In this document: positions 25,068 to 33,915 of the stretch, in pieces
Layout of the letters: each line of letters starts with the position of its first letter
How positions within the stretch are numbered: position 1 is the first letter of the stretch
Source of the DNA: Candidatus Poribacteria bacterium
Lineage (GTDB): Bacteria; Poribacteria; WGA-4E; WGA-3G
DNA length: 64,000 bases
Direction of reading: 5' to 3'
Assembly: GCA_028821605.1 (NCBI GenBank)
Contig: JAPPFM010000053.1
Span: 1 to 64,000, forward strand
The notes under the pieces: model-generated
The model's input: only the letters and a program-made list of their open reading frames with translations
What the model was told of the DNA's origin: nothing
Database searches by the model: none
Made by a program: the position numbers and the translations under genes

Positions 25068-27638
25068 ATGAAAACAAAGTTATATGCCGTAATAACACTA
25101 CTCGCGTTTGTTACACTCTTCGCTTTACCGAATAGTTTTGCTCAAGAAGTATCACCTGAGTACGTGGTGCGAGTGATCTATTTTCTTCCGAGCGACCGTC
25201 AGCTACAGCCCGACATAAATGCGAAGTTAGATACACTAATGAAAGACTCGCAGCAATTTTACGCCGATCAGATGGAAAGTCATGGATTTAACAGAAAAAC
25301 TTTCAGACTGGAAACCGATGCAAGCGGTGAGGTTGTAATACATCATGTCAAAGGAAAATTTAACAATATGTATTATAATCAATCCCCGGGGAGTGCCTGG
25401 GAGGAAATTGGTAACGGGTTTGATAGATCAAAGAATATCTATATCATGTTCCTGGATACAAGCATTGCCGGTCATAAAAATTGGAATCCGCACGGGGGAA
25501 GAATAGGTTCCATGGGGGGATTTGCAGTCGTCCCAGCGTCTGGTCTTTTTTTCAATGTTGGCGTTGCTATTCATGAACTCGGACACGCCTTTGGATTGAG
25601 TCATGATTATAACGAAGATGCGAAAATAACCTTGTCTTTGTATACCGTAGATCCAATGGCCAGGTCTTTCTGTGCAGCCGAATGGTTGGATGTCCATCCG
25701 TACTTCAACGATAACCAAGCCCCTTTCAACCAAAATACAACAGTTCAAATGCTCCCACCTCTTGCCTCTTCACCTAATGCGATTCGCCTTCGCTTTGAGG
25801 TAACCGACTCTGATGGACTCCATCAAGCACAGTTGCATGATGATTTTGGCGTGATTGCTTGTCAGTCCATAAACGGTCAAAGCAATACTGTTGAATTTGT
25901 TACGACTAAACTAATTGCAGGTTCTGTAACTGACACATCGCTTCGGATTGTTGATAAGTATGGTAACTACATACAGCGTAGCTTCCCGATTGATGTTACC
26001 TCTGCCCTGCCGCCTCCGGAAGTTGTGTCAATACCTGATCGGAAGTTGGCAGCAGCCATCCGGGGAACCCTTGGCTTGGCAGAGGAAAATGCCATCACAC
26101 AATTGGACATGCTGCGTTTAACACAACTGGATATCGCTGCGTTTTGGAATATCCAGCCTCCTATAAAAGACATTACGGGTCTTGAACACGCGAAGAATCT
26201 GGAATTTTTATTTCTGGATTATAATCAAATTCGGGACATCGCCCCACTCACAGGTTTGAAAAATCTAACGCGTCTAGGTCTTTTATCCAATCAAATCCAG
26301 GACCTCACGCCACTCGCGAGCGCAAACTTGCCAAGGTTATTGACGTTAGGACTGAGTTCTAATCAAATCCAGGACCTCACGCCACTCGCGAGCGCAAACT
26401 TGCCAAGGTTAAAGGACTTAAAGCTTACGAACAATCAAATCCAGGACATCACCCCAATCATAGGAATGACGAGCTTAACGTTATTATATCTTGCAAATAA
26501 TCAAATCCAGGACATTACCCCAATCGCAGAAATGGTTCACTTAATAACGTTAAATATCGCTGATAACCACATCCGCGACATCACCCCCCTCACAGCACTT
26601 GTCAAACTTCGAGCCTTAGACACCGAAGGAAATCCGATTCAGGATACGTCACCGCTCCAACAATTATTTCCGCGATGGCCCGCAGGTCAATTTGCCATTA
26701 GTGAGATTATGTTTACCTCTAAAAGGGGTTCCACTAACCTCCCGCAATGGTTAGAATTATATAACAATTCTAACACAGAAACGGTAATTCCAAACCAGTG
26801 GAAAATCATGATTGAATCCAAATATCCTACCTATCAGGGGCAATTGTTTTTCAGCTTTAGTGGGGACGATTCTTTTGTAGTTGGTCCTAAGCAGACCCTA
26901 CTAATCGTGACCGCGAATGCGCGAAACTCTGGGCATTTTCCTCAACACCGCACCCGTATACTTGATGTTTCTCCTACCATATTAAGTTCAGAAGGATTTG
27001 CAGTGACGATACTCACTGCTGATGGACAAGTTGTTGATAAAGTTGGCAATCTTGACGGTAATACTAAAACGTCAGATTCGCCCTCCTGGTCTTTACTCGA
27101 TAGCAGAACAGAAGATGGTGATCGCATCTCTATTATTCGTAGATACAAAAATGGCGTTCCTTTAGATGGCACCAAATCAACAAGTTGGATTCTTGCCGAT
27201 ACTAAATTACCCAGCACTACTACTTACTACGGACATCCGACCGACCTTAGCAACCCCGGGCAGCGTGTTGGAGGTCCACTGCCTGTTACTTTATCCCATT
27301 TCCGAGCTGAGCGTGTTAAGGCAGGTGTTGTGCTTAAATGGACTACCAAATCAGAGTTGGACAATGCGGGCTTCAACATCCTGCGTAGTAAAACAAAGAA
27401 TGGTGAGTTCAAGGTCGTCAATCCCCAACTAATTCAAGGCGCAGGTACTACAAGTGAACAGCATGACTACACGTGGAAAGATACTACTGCTAAACCCAAC
27501 ATCGCTTATTATTATCAGATAGAGGACATCTCTCATGCTGGCGTTCGCAAAAAGTTAGCCACCGTCCGTATGAAAGGACTTGTGTCGGCGAGCGGCAAAC
27601 TTACCACAAGGTGGGGCGATTTGAAACTGCAAGAGTAA
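25068..27638 (+). CDS. Secreted metalloprotease with LRR, lamin-tail and C-terminal sorting-like domains
   Basis: 856 residues. Signal peptide (1-25); metzincin-like zinc protease domain with H169ELGHAFGLSH (HExxHxxGxxH) followed by Asp and a later Met in DPM (Met-turn candidate); a beta-rich section; 22-24-residue internalin-type leucine-rich repeats (about 360-535, NQIQDITPL pattern); a lamin-tail-like domain (SEIMFTSKRGS...WLELYNNS); and a C-terminal fibronectin-like domain with LPVTLSHFRAE and VLKWTTKSELDNAGF, typical of secreted proteins of this lineage. It is probably an extracellular or surface protease targeting host or particle proteins; targets unknown. Confidence 0.87.
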   Translation: MKTKLYAVITLLAFVTLFALPNSFAQEVSPEYVVRVIYFLPSDRQLQPDINAKLDTLMKDSQQFYADQMESHGFNRKTFRLETDASGEVVIHHVKGKFNNMYYNQSPGSAWEEIGNGFDRSKNIYIMFLDTSIAGHKNWNPHGGRIGSMGGFAVVPASGLFFNVGVAIHELGHAFGLSHDYNEDAKITLSLYTVDPMARSFCAAEWLDVHPYFNDNQAPFNQNTTVQMLPPLASSPNAIRLRFEVTDSDGLHQAQLHDDFGVIACQSINGQSNTVEFVTTKLIAGSVTDTSLRIVDKYGNYIQRSFPIDVTSALPPPEVVSIPDRKLAAAIRGTLGLAEENAITQLDMLRLTQLDIAAFWNIQPPIKDITGLEHAKNLEFLFLDYNQIRDIAPLTGLKNLTRLGLLSNQIQDLTPLASANLPRLLTLGLSSNQIQDLTPLASANLPRLKDLKLTNNQIQDITPIIGMTSLTLLYLANNQIQDITPIAEMVHLITLNIADNHIRDITPLTALVKLRALDTEGNPIQDTSPLQQLFPRWPAGQFAISEIMFTSKRGSTNLPQWLELYNNSNTETVIPNQWKIMIESKYPTYQGQLFFSFSGDDSFVVGPKQTLLIVTANARNSGHFPQHRTRILDVSPTILSSEGFAVTILTADGQVVDKVGNLDGNTKTSDSPSWSLLDSRTEDGDRISIIRRYKNGVPLDGTKSTSWILADTKLPSTTTYYGHPTDLSNPGQRVGGPLPVTLSHFRAERVKAGVVLKWTTKSELDNAGFNILRSKTKNGEFKVVNPQLIQGAGTTSEQHDYTWKDTTAKPNIAYYYQIEDISHAGVRKKLATVRMKGLVSASGKLTTRWGDLKLQE
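26289..26411 (+). repeat. Near-identical LRR-coding tandem repeat
   Basis: A 51-base unit at 26289-26339 is repeated exactly at 26361-26411, a period of 72 bases (24 codons, one LRR). The identity at DNA level points to a recent duplication of one repeat. Confidence 0.85.
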
Positions 27639-27933
27639 TTATACCGAATCCAAGTTGCTATGGACAAGATTTTGGGTATTTCTGCGGATTTCCGCTAGCA
27701 TCCTCGCCTTCCCCTAAAGTGTAAATGATTGCGGGCTTTACCATAAAATGTAAACACAACTTAGTTATTTCGTATTGCAGCCGCAGTTGGTGTCGGCGGT
27801 GCAATCAAGGCGTTTTTGTCTTGAAGGCGATCATGTTCGGGAAGCCGACACGGGCAACTCATCCGTGAGTTTTCGCTTTTGAAGGAAACCCATCCAAGCT
27901 ACTTTTCATTAGGGTACGGTCTATCAAAATGTT
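27639..27933. other. Intergenic region, no gene seen
   Basis: About 295 bases between convergent genes with scattered short inverted pieces but no convincing terminator, RNA or coding frame. Confidence 0.5.
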
Positions 27934-29340
27934 CTATTCCAACAGATAAACATGAATCGTTCTGTCTTTTGCACGTGAGAAGGCAGGGAACGTTTTTATG
28001 AGATGTCCGCGTTGGCGAATCCAATTGCGGACATTTTCATTTGCATCGAAAACGTTAAAACTCGCCACATCGACCAGAAACCATAACCGCTCTCTCCGCG
28101 AAGCCTCCCACTCACTTTCAAACGCTTCCGAGTTGTCTAACAGCCCGCCAATGTAGATTGGTGTCAATTCAGGAAGATAATACCTACCCATCTCAGGTTC
28201 GGAAAGCACCACTTTATCAGTGGGTTGCTTCTCTGTTCGGATGGTTTCAAACGCCTCTCGCCATTTCGGTCTTCCCCCGTTTTCAATATTAAAATAGAGA
28301 TAGTTTTGTGATAGAAGTGTCACCAGAAGCACACACGGCACGAGTACACCAAGCGTCCTTCCGGATTTCATCTCTATTGCTTTCCAGATCCGTTCACATG
28401 CAACACCAGCAAGAATAAAATAGGCAGGTGTTGTCCAGAATAGATAATAGCCAGCGACATTTTGAAGCTGCGATGCGATCAGGAAAAGTACCAATGGGAC
28501 CCCAGCGTAACAAAGCAAAAAACGTGTGGACTTGTTGAAGGGAGTCGCAACGAACCCGAAGAAGGCCGCGACGGCTATCGGCACACTCACTCCCTGGACA
28601 AGCGTTAGCACAATATAGGGTGGACTCCGCTGCCATACGTTGCGTCCCCAACCGGAGAAGAGGTAACTCCGAACATCTGGGAGCGCGAGAGCCAGCACTG
28701 GAATCGCAAACGGGATGAAGAAGATAAGCAAATTCAGCCACCGCTTCTTGTTAGATTCTTCTAACAAGCAGATCACGGTGTATGCAGCTAAAGCCGGAAC
28801 AATTACAACAGAGAGGGTATGCGAGAGAATTAAACAGAAACAGAAAACGAGCGCACCTATCGTCAAAAGCGTTGAATCGCGTTCAAGAGATGTGTAGAAA
28901 AACCACGCTGTCAATACCGCAAAGAGAAAGGTAAAAACAGGATAGCGAGCGTTCTGTGTCCAAAACAGGTGCCAACTTGAGCACGCCACAAATGCCCCAC
29001 CGAGAAACCCGATCTGCCAGTTGAAGAGCGTCCTACCTAACCCGAAGACCGCTGCGATAGAAATGATACCGATGAGACACGGGATCAAACGACTTCCCCA
29101 TTCACTACTGCCAGCAAGCGAGATCGACAACTTAACTGCAATATATGGGATCGGATTCGGAATGTTTCGCCAACTCTCGAATGAGAGGCTTTGTGCATCC
29201 TGAACGGTGAAGACCTCATCAATCCAAAAACTCCACTGCCCCAAGTTCCAAAATCGGAGTGCTGCCCCGAACAGCACGACGACACTCAAAAGCGCGATTT
29301 GCATCTTTTTTGGGCAATGTTTTGTTGAAAATTTCAGCAT
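27934..29340 (-). CDS. Family 39-type membrane glycosyltransferase
   Basis: 468 residues with about 11 membrane segments. The N terminus has LRFWNLGQWSFWIDEVFTVQ: the acidic pair in the first periplasmic loop (here D-E) is the catalytic signature of GT39/ArnT-like (PMT_2) enzymes. A long periplasmic C-terminal part holds ENGGRPKWREAFETI...VVLSEPEMGRYYLPE. Such enzymes transfer a sugar from a polyprenyl-phosphate donor to lipid or protein outside the inner membrane. No donor-synthesis gene is adjacent. Confidence 0.85.
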   Translation of the reverse strand: MLKFSTKHCPKKMQIALLSVVVLFGAALRFWNLGQWSFWIDEVFTVQDAQSLSFESWRNIPNPIPYIAVKLSISLAGSSEWGSRLIPCLIGIISIAAVFGLGRTLFNWQIGFLGGAFVACSSWHLFWTQNARYPVFTFLFAVLTAWFFYTSLERDSTLLTIGALVFCFCLILSHTLSVVIVPALAAYTVICLLEESNKKRWLNLLIFFIPFAIPVLALALPDVRSYLFSGWGRNVWQRSPPYIVLTLVQGVSVPIAVAAFFGFVATPFNKSTRFLLCYAGVPLVLFLIASQLQNVAGYYLFWTTPAYFILAGVACERIWKAIEMKSGRTLGVLVPCVLLVTLLSQNYLYFNIENGGRPKWREAFETIRTEKQPTDKVVLSEPEMGRYYLPELTPIYIGGLLDNSEAFESEWEASRRERLWFLVDVASFNVFDANENVRNWIRQRGHLIKTFPAFSRAKDRTIHVYLLE

Positions 29341-29348
29341 TTTATTTA

Positions 29349-29600
29349 CAGTTGTCGGTTATCAGTTATCAGTTACCAGTTTTAAGAGTTTGCCGCACAG
29401 TAAGAGTTATCCATCATCCATTATTGGTGGACTTACGCAAAACCCTCACTGGCGAGGTTTCAAACCTCGCCAGCTGCATGTAACACGTAAGACTCCGTAG
29501 AAAAATTGCGTAAGTCCTAATTGGTTAAATGATTGTGGTATTTACATTACTGACAACTGAAAGTGAGCGAAGAGAGCGCACTGACAACTGATAATTATTA
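29349..29600. repeat. Inverted-arm repeat, family B, with a nested MITE
   Basis: The left arm at 29349-29383 (repeats of AGTTATCAGT) and the right arms at 29549-29560 and 29580-29592 (CTGACAACTGA) face each other. The MITE-like element at 29429-29517 sits inside, so it inserted after the outer element. The whole stretch 29341-29852 is otherwise gene-free. Confidence 0.6.
29429..29517. mobile_element. MITE-like element, family A (copy 3, best preserved)
   Basis: An 89-base element with perfect 12-base terminal inverted repeats (GGACTTACGCAA at 29429-29440, TTGCGTAAGTCC at 29506-29517) and a central palindrome CTGGCGAGGTTT / AAACCTCGCCAG at 29449-29473. No coding capacity. The matching transposase is not in the window. 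Confidence 0.85.
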
Positions 29601-29852
29601 ATTGGCACGCGTTTTGCTTTAAACGAAAATAGGTGCGCAGACGAAAGTCACTATATCACAGGTTTGTGCCAAAATCAAGTGCTCTGTTTCTCCGTAAAAG
29701 TCGCGAATTGGCACGATCGCACCGTGAGTGTAGATTGCTTAAATTTGTTATAACCATGTAGGCGTGTTTTGGACGCGCATATTAGCAGGGGAATGACCCC
29801 ACATCTGATTTTGAAACAGAAAAATCGGAGTAAAACTCCAAGAGGTAAAATA

Positions 29853-30572
29853 ATGAAAACGCATAAATTTTGGTTGGTTCGATTGTTAATGTTGGTTTGT
29901 ATTTTCGCAGTTGGTAGTGTCCCCATGGTCTACGCGGACGCTCATGAAGCAGATGAAGAGATGGCGGAAGAAGAGTCATCAGGAGCTTCCGGTTGGTTCC
30001 GGACCGATACGGATAGTTTAGGAACGCAGATATGGGTCGGTGCCAGTCATTCTCCGAGTTTCCTCGGCGGTCTCTCATTAGATACCGACATTTACGTCGT
30101 TGGGACGTTCGGTGAGTTGGATCTCGGTATCGGCATTCCGGTCGTTGATAGCGATTCACTGTCCCTCAGTTTTCTCCCCATGGTAGGTATTGGGTTTGAC
30201 TACGCCGACCCAAATGGTCCTTCTTCCTTGATTGCACCGCAGCTTTTTACCTATCTCACCGCTGGCTCCATCTATTTTGAGTCATGGATCCAAGGATTTT
30301 TCAATTCACCATTTGATTACGGCGACGATTCCATCTACACCCGAAATTTTGTGCTACTGTCGCTCAACGATACACTCTCTGTTGGTCCGCAAGTGGAAGT
30401 AACCCTTGGTTTAGGAGATGAAGGTGGTCTCAGCAGTTTAGCTCCTGGTCTCCGTGCCAACGTTGCCTATGGCGAAAATAATACGCTCGGTGTCTTTGTC
30501 GGATTTGAAACCCAAAAGGATGACGATCATACAGGAATTACTGGAAGAATGACTTTCGTCCGCACTTGGTAA
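29853..30572 (+). CDS. Predicted outer-membrane beta-barrel protein (paralogue of 21530)
   Basis: The ATG at 29853 follows AGAGG; an upstream frame from 29769 is rejected since it would put 28 polar residues before the signal peptide. 239 residues: signal peptide ending in VYADAHE, an acidic linker, then strands WFRTDTDSLGTQIWVGASHS, LGIGIPVV, GIGFDYADPNGPSS, LGLGDEGGLS and a C-terminal TGRMTFVRTW with the barrel-type terminal aromatic. It lies just upstream of two ammonium transporter genes, which recalls the TorF-type porin genes that often accompany amt, though homology to TorF is not evident. Probable porin or surface barrel. Confidence 0.75.
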   Translation: MKTHKFWLVRLLMLVCIFAVGSVPMVYADAHEADEEMAEEESSGASGWFRTDTDSLGTQIWVGASHSPSFLGGLSLDTDIYVVGTFGELDLGIGIPVVDSDSLSLSFLPMVGIGFDYADPNGPSSLIAPQLFTYLTAGSIYFESWIQGFFNSPFDYGDDSIYTRNFVLLSLNDTLSVGPQVEVTLGLGDEGGLSSLAPGLRANVAYGENNTLGVFVGFETQKDDDHTGITGRMTFVRTW

Positions 30573-30578
30573 AGATGG

Positions 30579-30674
30579 GAACTATCAGTTGTTAGTTATA
30601 AATTATTGGTAACAAGAGATGTTTGATGTATCAATCGCTCTTCGCTGGTGACTGACAACTGATAACTGACTGCT
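30579..30674. repeat. Inverted-arm repeat, family B
   Basis: ACTATCAGTTGTTAGTTAT (from 30581) and GACTGACAACTGATAACTGA (from 30650) are inverted arms filling the space between the barrel gene and the first ammonium transporter. Confidence 0.6.
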
Positions 30675-30696
30675 GTTCTACAAGGAGATATCCCAA

Positions 30697-32073
30697 ATGA
30701 AAAGAAAGGTTATCATAACAGTTTTTGTGCTCACCTGCTTGCTGAGTTTGAATGCTTTCGCGCTAAATGGATTGGTAGATACCGATGGCAAACTCGAAAA
30801 GGTTGAAACTTCCAAGTATATGGGAGACACATTGTGGGTGCTTGTCGCTGCATTTCTTGTTTTCTTTATGCAGGCAGGGTTCGCTATGGTGGAGTCTGGA
30901 TTCACGCGTGCCAAGAACGCCGTCAACATTCTCATGAAGAACCTAATGGACTTCTCAATGGGTTCAGTCGCTTATTGGGCAATTGGCTTTGCTATTATGT
31001 TTGGTGCCGGTAATGCATTCATGGGAACAAGTGGTTGGTTTGTTCCTTCTGAATCCCTTGCAGAAGGCGCAGCAACTGATACAAGTGTGTTTAGCGCATT
31101 AGAGTGGAGTTCAGTCCCAACTTATGCGGCATGGCTCTTCCAACTTGTGTTTGCTGCGACTGCCGCGACAATCGTTTCCGGTGCGATGGCGGAGCGCACA
31201 CAGTTCAAAAGTTATCTGATTTACAGTATCTTCATCACAGGTATTATCTATCCAGTTGTTGGACACTGGGTTTGGGGCGGTGGTTGGTTGGCAGATGTCG
31301 GTATGTCGGATTTTGCCGGTTCAACAGTCGTCCATTCCACAGGCGGTTGGCTTGCATTAACAGGTGCTATCGTTTTAGGACCACGTATCGGTAAATACGA
31401 TGGTGATGGAAACCCCAGACCAATTGCCGGACATAATCTGCCGCTTGCTGCACTTGGAGTCTTTATCCTGTGGCTCGGTTGGTTCGGATTTAACCCCGGT
31501 AGCCAAATGGGCGCGGATGCAGCAGAGATTTCCAGTATCGCTATAACGACGAACCTCGCAGCTGCCACTGGTGCGATCCTCGCAATGATTACTGCCTGGC
31601 TTATCCTGGGCAAACCCGATGCTGGTATGGCACTCAACGGCGCACTCGGCGGATTAGTCGCCATCACTGCAGGCTGCGCGTCTGTCACTCCAGTATCCGC
31701 TGCGATTATTGGGGCACTCGGTGGTATTGTTGTTGTTCTAAGTGTTCTGCTATTTGAAAAACTCCGCATTGATGATCCGGTTGGTGCTATCTCCGTGCAC
31801 GGTACGTGTGGTGCCTTAGGTACAATCCTCCTCGGATTTTTCGACAGCTCAAGGGGCGTTTTCGCCGGTGGAGGATTCGCACTTCTCGGGGCACAGGTCA
31901 TTGGTGTCCTTGCTGTTCTCGCATGGTGCCTCGTTACTGGCTTTATTCTCTTCTACGGAATCAAAGCCGCTACAGGTTTACGGGTTACGGAAGAGGAAGA
32001 ACAGGCAGGACTTGATTACGAAGAACACGGCGCAAGTGCCTATCCTGACTTTAATGTTTCCGCAATACGTTAG
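30697..32073 (+). CDS. amt: Ammonium transporter (first of two)
   Basis: 458 residues with a cleavable-looking signal (MKRKVIITVFVLTCLLSLNAFA) and 11 membrane segments. Family signatures: FAMVESGFTRAKNAVNILMK, DFAGSTVVHSTGGWLALTGA with the first pore His, GWFGFNPGSQ, and SVHGTCGALGTILLGFF with the second pore His. Amt proteins form inner-membrane trimers conducting NH4+/NH3. AAGGAG precedes the ATG. The final residues are acidic and polar. No glnK is adjacent, and the neighbouring amt at 32424 has its own promoter. Confidence 0.95.
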   Translation: MKRKVIITVFVLTCLLSLNAFALNGLVDTDGKLEKVETSKYMGDTLWVLVAAFLVFFMQAGFAMVESGFTRAKNAVNILMKNLMDFSMGSVAYWAIGFAIMFGAGNAFMGTSGWFVPSESLAEGAATDTSVFSALEWSSVPTYAAWLFQLVFAATAATIVSGAMAERTQFKSYLIYSIFITGIIYPVVGHWVWGGGWLADVGMSDFAGSTVVHSTGGWLALTGAIVLGPRIGKYDGDGNPRPIAGHNLPLAALGVFILWLGWFGFNPGSQMGADAAEISSIAITTNLAAATGAILAMITAWLILGKPDAGMALNGALGGLVAITAGCASVTPVSAAIIGALGGIVVVLSVLLFEKLRIDDPVGAISVHGTCGALGTILLGFFDSSRGVFAGGGFALLGAQVIGVLAVLAWCLVTGFILFYGIKAATGLRVTEEEEQAGLDYEEHGASAYPDFNVSAIR

Positions 32074-32126
32074 GGGTGTTCCATGTAGTCTTTGATTCAA
32101 ACAGAATCGAGACTAAAAACCGAATA

Positions 32127-32197
32127 GGGACCGTCCACACGAAGTTTCACTTAATATCCCTGAGTTTTACTTCACGGCTGTGGGCGATCCCTTTTTT
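32127..32197 (+). terminator. Intrinsic terminator after the first amt
   Basis: A stem of 13 positions with one mismatch and one G-U pair (32127-32139 with 32179-32191) is directly followed by six T. The long loop has partial further pairing. The remainder of 32074-32423 is promoter and leader of the next gene. Confidence 0.75.
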
Positions 32198-32227
32198 CGG
32201 TATCTGTATTTTACTAACTTTTTAAAC

Positions 32228-32256
32228 TTGATACTGTTATGATATTCTGCTAAAAT
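32228..32256 (+). promoter_or_regulatory. Promoter of the second amt
   Basis: TTGATA (32228-32233), a 17-base spacer and TAAAAT (32251-32256). It sits between the terminator of the first transporter and a 160-base leader, suggesting separate regulation of the two. Confidence 0.55.
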
Positions 32257-32423
32257 GCTGAATCAATACTTCTCAGAATTAGGCTCTCTTTTCAGGAAAT
32301 AATCGGTAGGACGAAAGTAGTTGTCCCTACAAAATTGGAATTGGAGAGGTGGACGAAGTTGTCCATCTTTACGGAAACAACAGAACAGGCAGCATCTGCT
32401 TGTAAATATTATGGAGGATTCCG

Positions 32424-33794
32424 ATGCAACAACGATGTGCATCACAGTCTACAAAAAAGCGATCTGGTTATACACGAATTGGAACGCTAATAGTTATTCT
32501 ATTGATGTGTGGCGTACCGAGTTTGGCGATGGCACAAGAGGCAGCAACGGCTGATTCCGGCGATACCGCTTGGATGCTTACCGCAACTGCACTCGTGCTA
32601 TTTATGACAATCCCTGGGCTTGCCCTTTTCTATGGCGGACTCGTGCGCGTCCAAAATGTGCTCTCTGTGCTTATGCAATGTTTTGCATTGACAGGGCTGA
32701 TTACTATTGTATGGGTTGTCTGTGGCTACAGCCTCGCTTTTAACACCGCCGGTATGGAGGCAGGGAAACTCACACTTACTTCTTTCGTTGGTGGTCTTGG
32801 CACGATGTTCCTGCGAGGTATTGGTGTGGATACTGTCTCTGGGACTATCCCTGAAACAGTTTTTCTTACCTTCCAGCTGACATTTGCGATTATTACACCC
32901 GCGCTGATCGCTGGGGCATTTGCTGAACGGATGAAGTTCTCGGCAATGTTAATTTTTTCTGTCCTGTGGTCGATAATCGTGTACGCGCCTCTCTGCCACA
33001 TGGCATGGTCGGGTGACGGTTCGTTATTTGGTGATATTATCGGCGCACTCGATTTCGCGGGCGGAACCGTTGTGCATATTAACGCGGGGATAGCGGCATT
33101 AGTCGCTGCTATATTGGTCGGAAAACGAATCGGTTACCAGACAACAGCGATGCCACCACATAGTTTGACAATAACTGTCATTGGTGCATCAATGCTTTGG
33201 GTCGGCTGGTTCGGTTTCAATGCCGGTAGTGAACTTGCTGCTGATGGTACTGCGGGCATGGCCATGCTCGTCACTCAGATTTCGACGGCGACTGCTGCTA
33301 TTGCGTGGATGTTTGTTGAATGGGTGAAACACGGCAAACCGAGTGTCTTAGGCATTGTAACAGGTGCTGTCGCTGGCTTGGTCGCTATCACGCCTGCTTC
33401 CGGCACGGCTGGTCCAATCGGTGCCCTCGTCATCGGGCTTGTCTCCGGTGTTGTCTGTTTCTGGGGTGCCACCAGTCTGAAAACCCAGCTTGGCTATGAC
33501 GATTCTCTTGATGCGTTCGGTGTTCACGGCATCGGTGGAATTGTCGGTGCTTTGTTGACTGGTATTTTTGCCGCAGAGAGTTTAGGGGGTGCTGGATTGG
33601 CAAAAGCCAGCATTGGAATGCAGGTCTGGGCACAGTTCCTTAGTATCGCTGTTACGATTGTTTGGAGTGGTGTGCTTTCGTTTATCATCCTCAAAATTGT
33701 GGATGCCACAGTTGGCTTACGCGTTGAAGAGGATGACGAGCGGATGGGTCTTGACCTGTCGCAACACAACGAACGTGGATATAACCTCTCATAG
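32424..33794 (+). CDS. amt: Ammonium transporter (second of two)
   Basis: 456 residues. GGAGG at 32413-32417 fixes the ATG. After a basic N terminus and signal-like segment comes the AmtB-type core: FMTIPGLALFYGGLVRVQNVLSVLMQ, DFAGGTVVHINAGIAALVAA (first pore His), GWFGFNAGSEL and GVHGIGGIVGALLTGIFA (second pore His). It is closer to the E. coli AmtB pattern than the first copy, so the two are divergent paralogues rather than a recent duplication. It ends with an acidic cytosolic tail and a strong terminator. Confidence 0.95.
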   Translation: MQQRCASQSTKKRSGYTRIGTLIVILLMCGVPSLAMAQEAATADSGDTAWMLTATALVLFMTIPGLALFYGGLVRVQNVLSVLMQCFALTGLITIVWVVCGYSLAFNTAGMEAGKLTLTSFVGGLGTMFLRGIGVDTVSGTIPETVFLTFQLTFAIITPALIAGAFAERMKFSAMLIFSVLWSIIVYAPLCHMAWSGDGSLFGDIIGALDFAGGTVVHINAGIAALVAAILVGKRIGYQTTAMPPHSLTITVIGASMLWVGWFGFNAGSELAADGTAGMAMLVTQISTATAAIAWMFVEWVKHGKPSVLGIVTGAVAGLVAITPASGTAGPIGALVIGLVSGVVCFWGATSLKTQLGYDDSLDAFGVHGIGGIVGALLTGIFAAESLGGAGLAKASIGMQVWAQFLSIAVTIVWSGVLSFIILKIVDATVGLRVEEDDERMGLDLSQHNERGYNLS

Positions 33795-33844
33795 AGGATT
33801 TTGTAATCTTACGCGGTTGTAAATCGCGTCTACAAATGTAAAAA

Positions 33845-33875
33845 GGGCGGACCGTGGTGTCCGCCCAATTTTTTT
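33845..33875. terminator. Bidirectional intrinsic terminator
   Basis: GGGCGGAC (33845-33852), loop CGTGGT, GTCCGCCC (33859-33866), then AATTTTTTT. A-rich bases on the left give a T-run on the minus strand, so it can end both the amt transcript and the convergent esterase gene. Confidence 0.85.
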
Positions 33876-33915
33876 ACGACGCAGCTTGCAAACCTATATT
33901 GCAAAGTCTACGCAC

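Noticed and set aside
26289-26411. Exact 51-base direct repeats, possible CRISPR-like array
   Set aside because: They are in frame within the LRR coding region and encode one repeat unit each; there are only two copies and no spacer variation typical of an array.
31248-31901. A 217-codon minus-strand open frame opposite the first amt
   Set aside because: It is Pro/Ser/Ala-rich antisense noise from a strongly biased coding strand; the sense frame is an intact ammonium transporter.
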